A stretch of 8,638 nt of DNA from contig JBKPDV010000169.1 in NCBI GenBank assembly GCA_046728075.1, positions 1 through 8,638 on the forward strand, read 5' to 3'. Of this stretch, positions 7,689 to 8,638 are shown piece after piece (the first letter of the stretch is position 1; every line of letters begins with the position of its first letter). Both the position numbers and the translations under genes were made by a program. Under the pieces are notes generated by a model. It was given only the letters and a program-made list of their open reading frames with translations. It was not told the DNA's origin and did no database searches. This DNA comes from JBKPDV01 sp046728075. Lineage in GTDB: Bacteria > Acidobacteriota > Thermoanaerobaculia > UBA5066 > Gp7-AA6.

Positions 7689-8638
7689 ATGACGACTCTC
7701 TTTCAAGACCTGAAATACGCGCTGCGGACGCTGGTGAAGAGTCCCGGCTTCTCCACCGTGGGCATCCTCACGCTCGCGCTCGGGATCGGGGCCAATACGG
7801 CGATCTTCTCCGTCGTGCACGGCGTTCTCTTGCGGGATCTGCCCTATCGGGACGCTTCTCGCCTCGTCGTCGTCTGGGAGGATCTTCTCCGCGAGGGGAA
7901 CCATCGGTTCAGCGTGGCTGCGCCCAACTTCGAAGACCTGAGCGTGCGAAGCCGGTCCTTCGAAGACCTGGCGGCTCAGCTTGGCGCGATGTACAGCCTG
8001 GCCAGCCCAGGCGAGACTCCGGAAGCCGTCTACGGAGCTCGGGTGAGCGGAAACTTCTTTTCCGTTCTCGGTGCGCGCCCCGCGCTGGGACGCGGGATCT
8101 TGCCGGCCGACGCAGAGCGCGGCAAGGCCAGGCACGTCGCGGTTCTGGGATATGCGCTCTGGAAGAGACGTTTCGGCGCGGATGCCGGGGTCCTCGGCCG
8201 CGTCGTCCGATTCAGCGACGTGCCCCACGAGATCGTCGGCGTCATGCCCCCCGGTTTCGACCCCCCTTCACAGCTCAAAGCGCCCAACCAGGCCGCGGAG
8301 ATCTGGACGCCGATGGACCTTCCGCCGGCGTGGAATGCCCGGGGCATCGCCGCGCTCCAGGTGATCGGCCGCCTCCGACCGGGGATCTCCGTCGAAAAGG
8401 CGAACGCGGAGACCGAAGGCATCGGGCGCGCGCTCGCCCAGGAATACCCGGTGACCAACGGCAACATCAGAATGCATGTCGTGCCGTTTTCCCAGCAGCT
8501 CCTGGGCGACGTCCGCCCGGCTCTTCTGGTGCTTTCCGGAGCGGTCGGATTCGTTTTCATCGCCGTCTGCGCCAACATCGCCCACCTCCTGCTCGCGCGA
8601 GCCGTCGCGCGCCGCCGGGAGATCGCGATCCGCGTGGC
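7689..8638 (+). CDS. ADOP/MacB-FtsX permease, N-terminal part (3' end outside window)
   Basis: The frame is open from ATG 7689 to the window edge (316 complete codons) with no stop. It starts MTTLFQDLKYALRTLVK, followed by membrane segment 1 (about 21-44, with LALGIGANTAIFSVV). The first MacB-type core domain runs about 50-265 and includes LWKRRFG and the EIVGVMPPGF motif. The start of the first FtsX domain follows, with CANIAHLLLARA from C294. H299 replaces the asparagine seen in the sibling CANVANLLLARA motifs. The visible part aligns with the first half of the permeases at 1386 and 4645, so a protein of about 800 residues is expected if it is intact. It lies 12 nt after the truncated permease and shares that gene's stop/ribosome-binding-site arrangement, so it is probably co-transcribed with it. 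Role as for the other permeases, substrate unknown. Confidence 0.93.
   Translation, partial: MTTLFQDLKYALRTLVKSPGFSTVGILTLALGIGANTAIFSVVHGVLLRDLPYRDASRLVVVWEDLLREGNHRFSVAAPNFEDLSVRSRSFEDLAAQLGAMYSLASPGETPEAVYGARVSGNFFSVLGARPALGRGILPADAERGKARHVAVLGYALWKRRFGADAGVLGRVVRFSDVPHEIVGVMPPGFDPPSQLKAPNQAAEIWTPMDLPPAWNARGIAALQVIGRLRPGISVEKANAETEGIGRALAQEYPVTNGNIRMHVVPFSQQLLGDVRPALLVLSGAVGFVFIAVCANIAHLLLARAVARRREIAIRV

Noticed and set aside
7928..7970. 13-bp direct repeat CTTCGAAGACCTG, copies 30 bp apart
   Set aside because: It encodes the FEDL pairs of a family pattern (FxDxR....FExL) that siblings also show in diverged form, so it is best explained by protein-level similarity and codon bias.
6807..8228. 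473-codon open frame on the - strand
   Set aside because: It lies antisense to three permease genes with clear family motifs, has a highly charged composition rich in R, E, D and G, and shows no recognisable domain. Long antisense frames are expected in GC-rich coding DNA.

Overview
This 8.6 kb window is GC-rich and densely coding, with every real gene on the + strand. It holds a tandem run of large permeases of the MacB/FtsX superfamily, in the duplicated form known as ADOP (acidobacterial duplicated orphan permease). Each full-length protein repeats one unit twice: a membrane segment, an extracytoplasmic MacB-type core domain, and an FtsX-type three-helix domain. Large paralogous ADOP families are typical of Acidobacteriota, so an acidobacterial or closely related soil/sediment bacterium is the best guess. 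No rRNA or other taxonomic marker is present to prove it.

Layout: (1) 1-1326, C-terminal part of a permease that begins upstream of the window; (2) 1386-3833, complete permease of 815 aa, with an alternative start at 1323; (3) 3858-4568, a 236-aa ABC ATPase of the LolD/MacB type; (4) 4645-7116, complete permease of 823 aa; (5) 7125-7676, a 183-aa permease made of only the last quarter of the family; (6) 7689-8638, the N-terminal 316 codons of another permease that runs off the window. The largest gap is 76 nt (4569-4644). There are no tRNAs, rRNAs, CRISPR arrays, insertion sequences, convincing promoters or terminators, so this looks like part of one long transcription unit extending past both ends.

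How the parts could work together: by homology to MacB and LolCDE, the ATPase would dimerise on the cytoplasmic face and drive conformational change in a permease that acts on a substrate in the periplasm or membrane. The ATPase sits between two full-length permeases, so it is the natural energy source for one or several of them. The ADOP family was named for lacking adjacent ATPases, which makes this arrangement the most interesting biological point. No membrane-fusion (HlyD/MacA-type) or TolC-like gene lies in the window, and the substrate cannot be inferred.

The main oddities are the ATPase within an 'orphan' permease array, substitutions in the ATPase signature and D-loop motifs, and the short permease at 7125-7676. 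That short gene keeps a good ribosome binding site and a family-like first few codons but has lost about three quarters of the protein.
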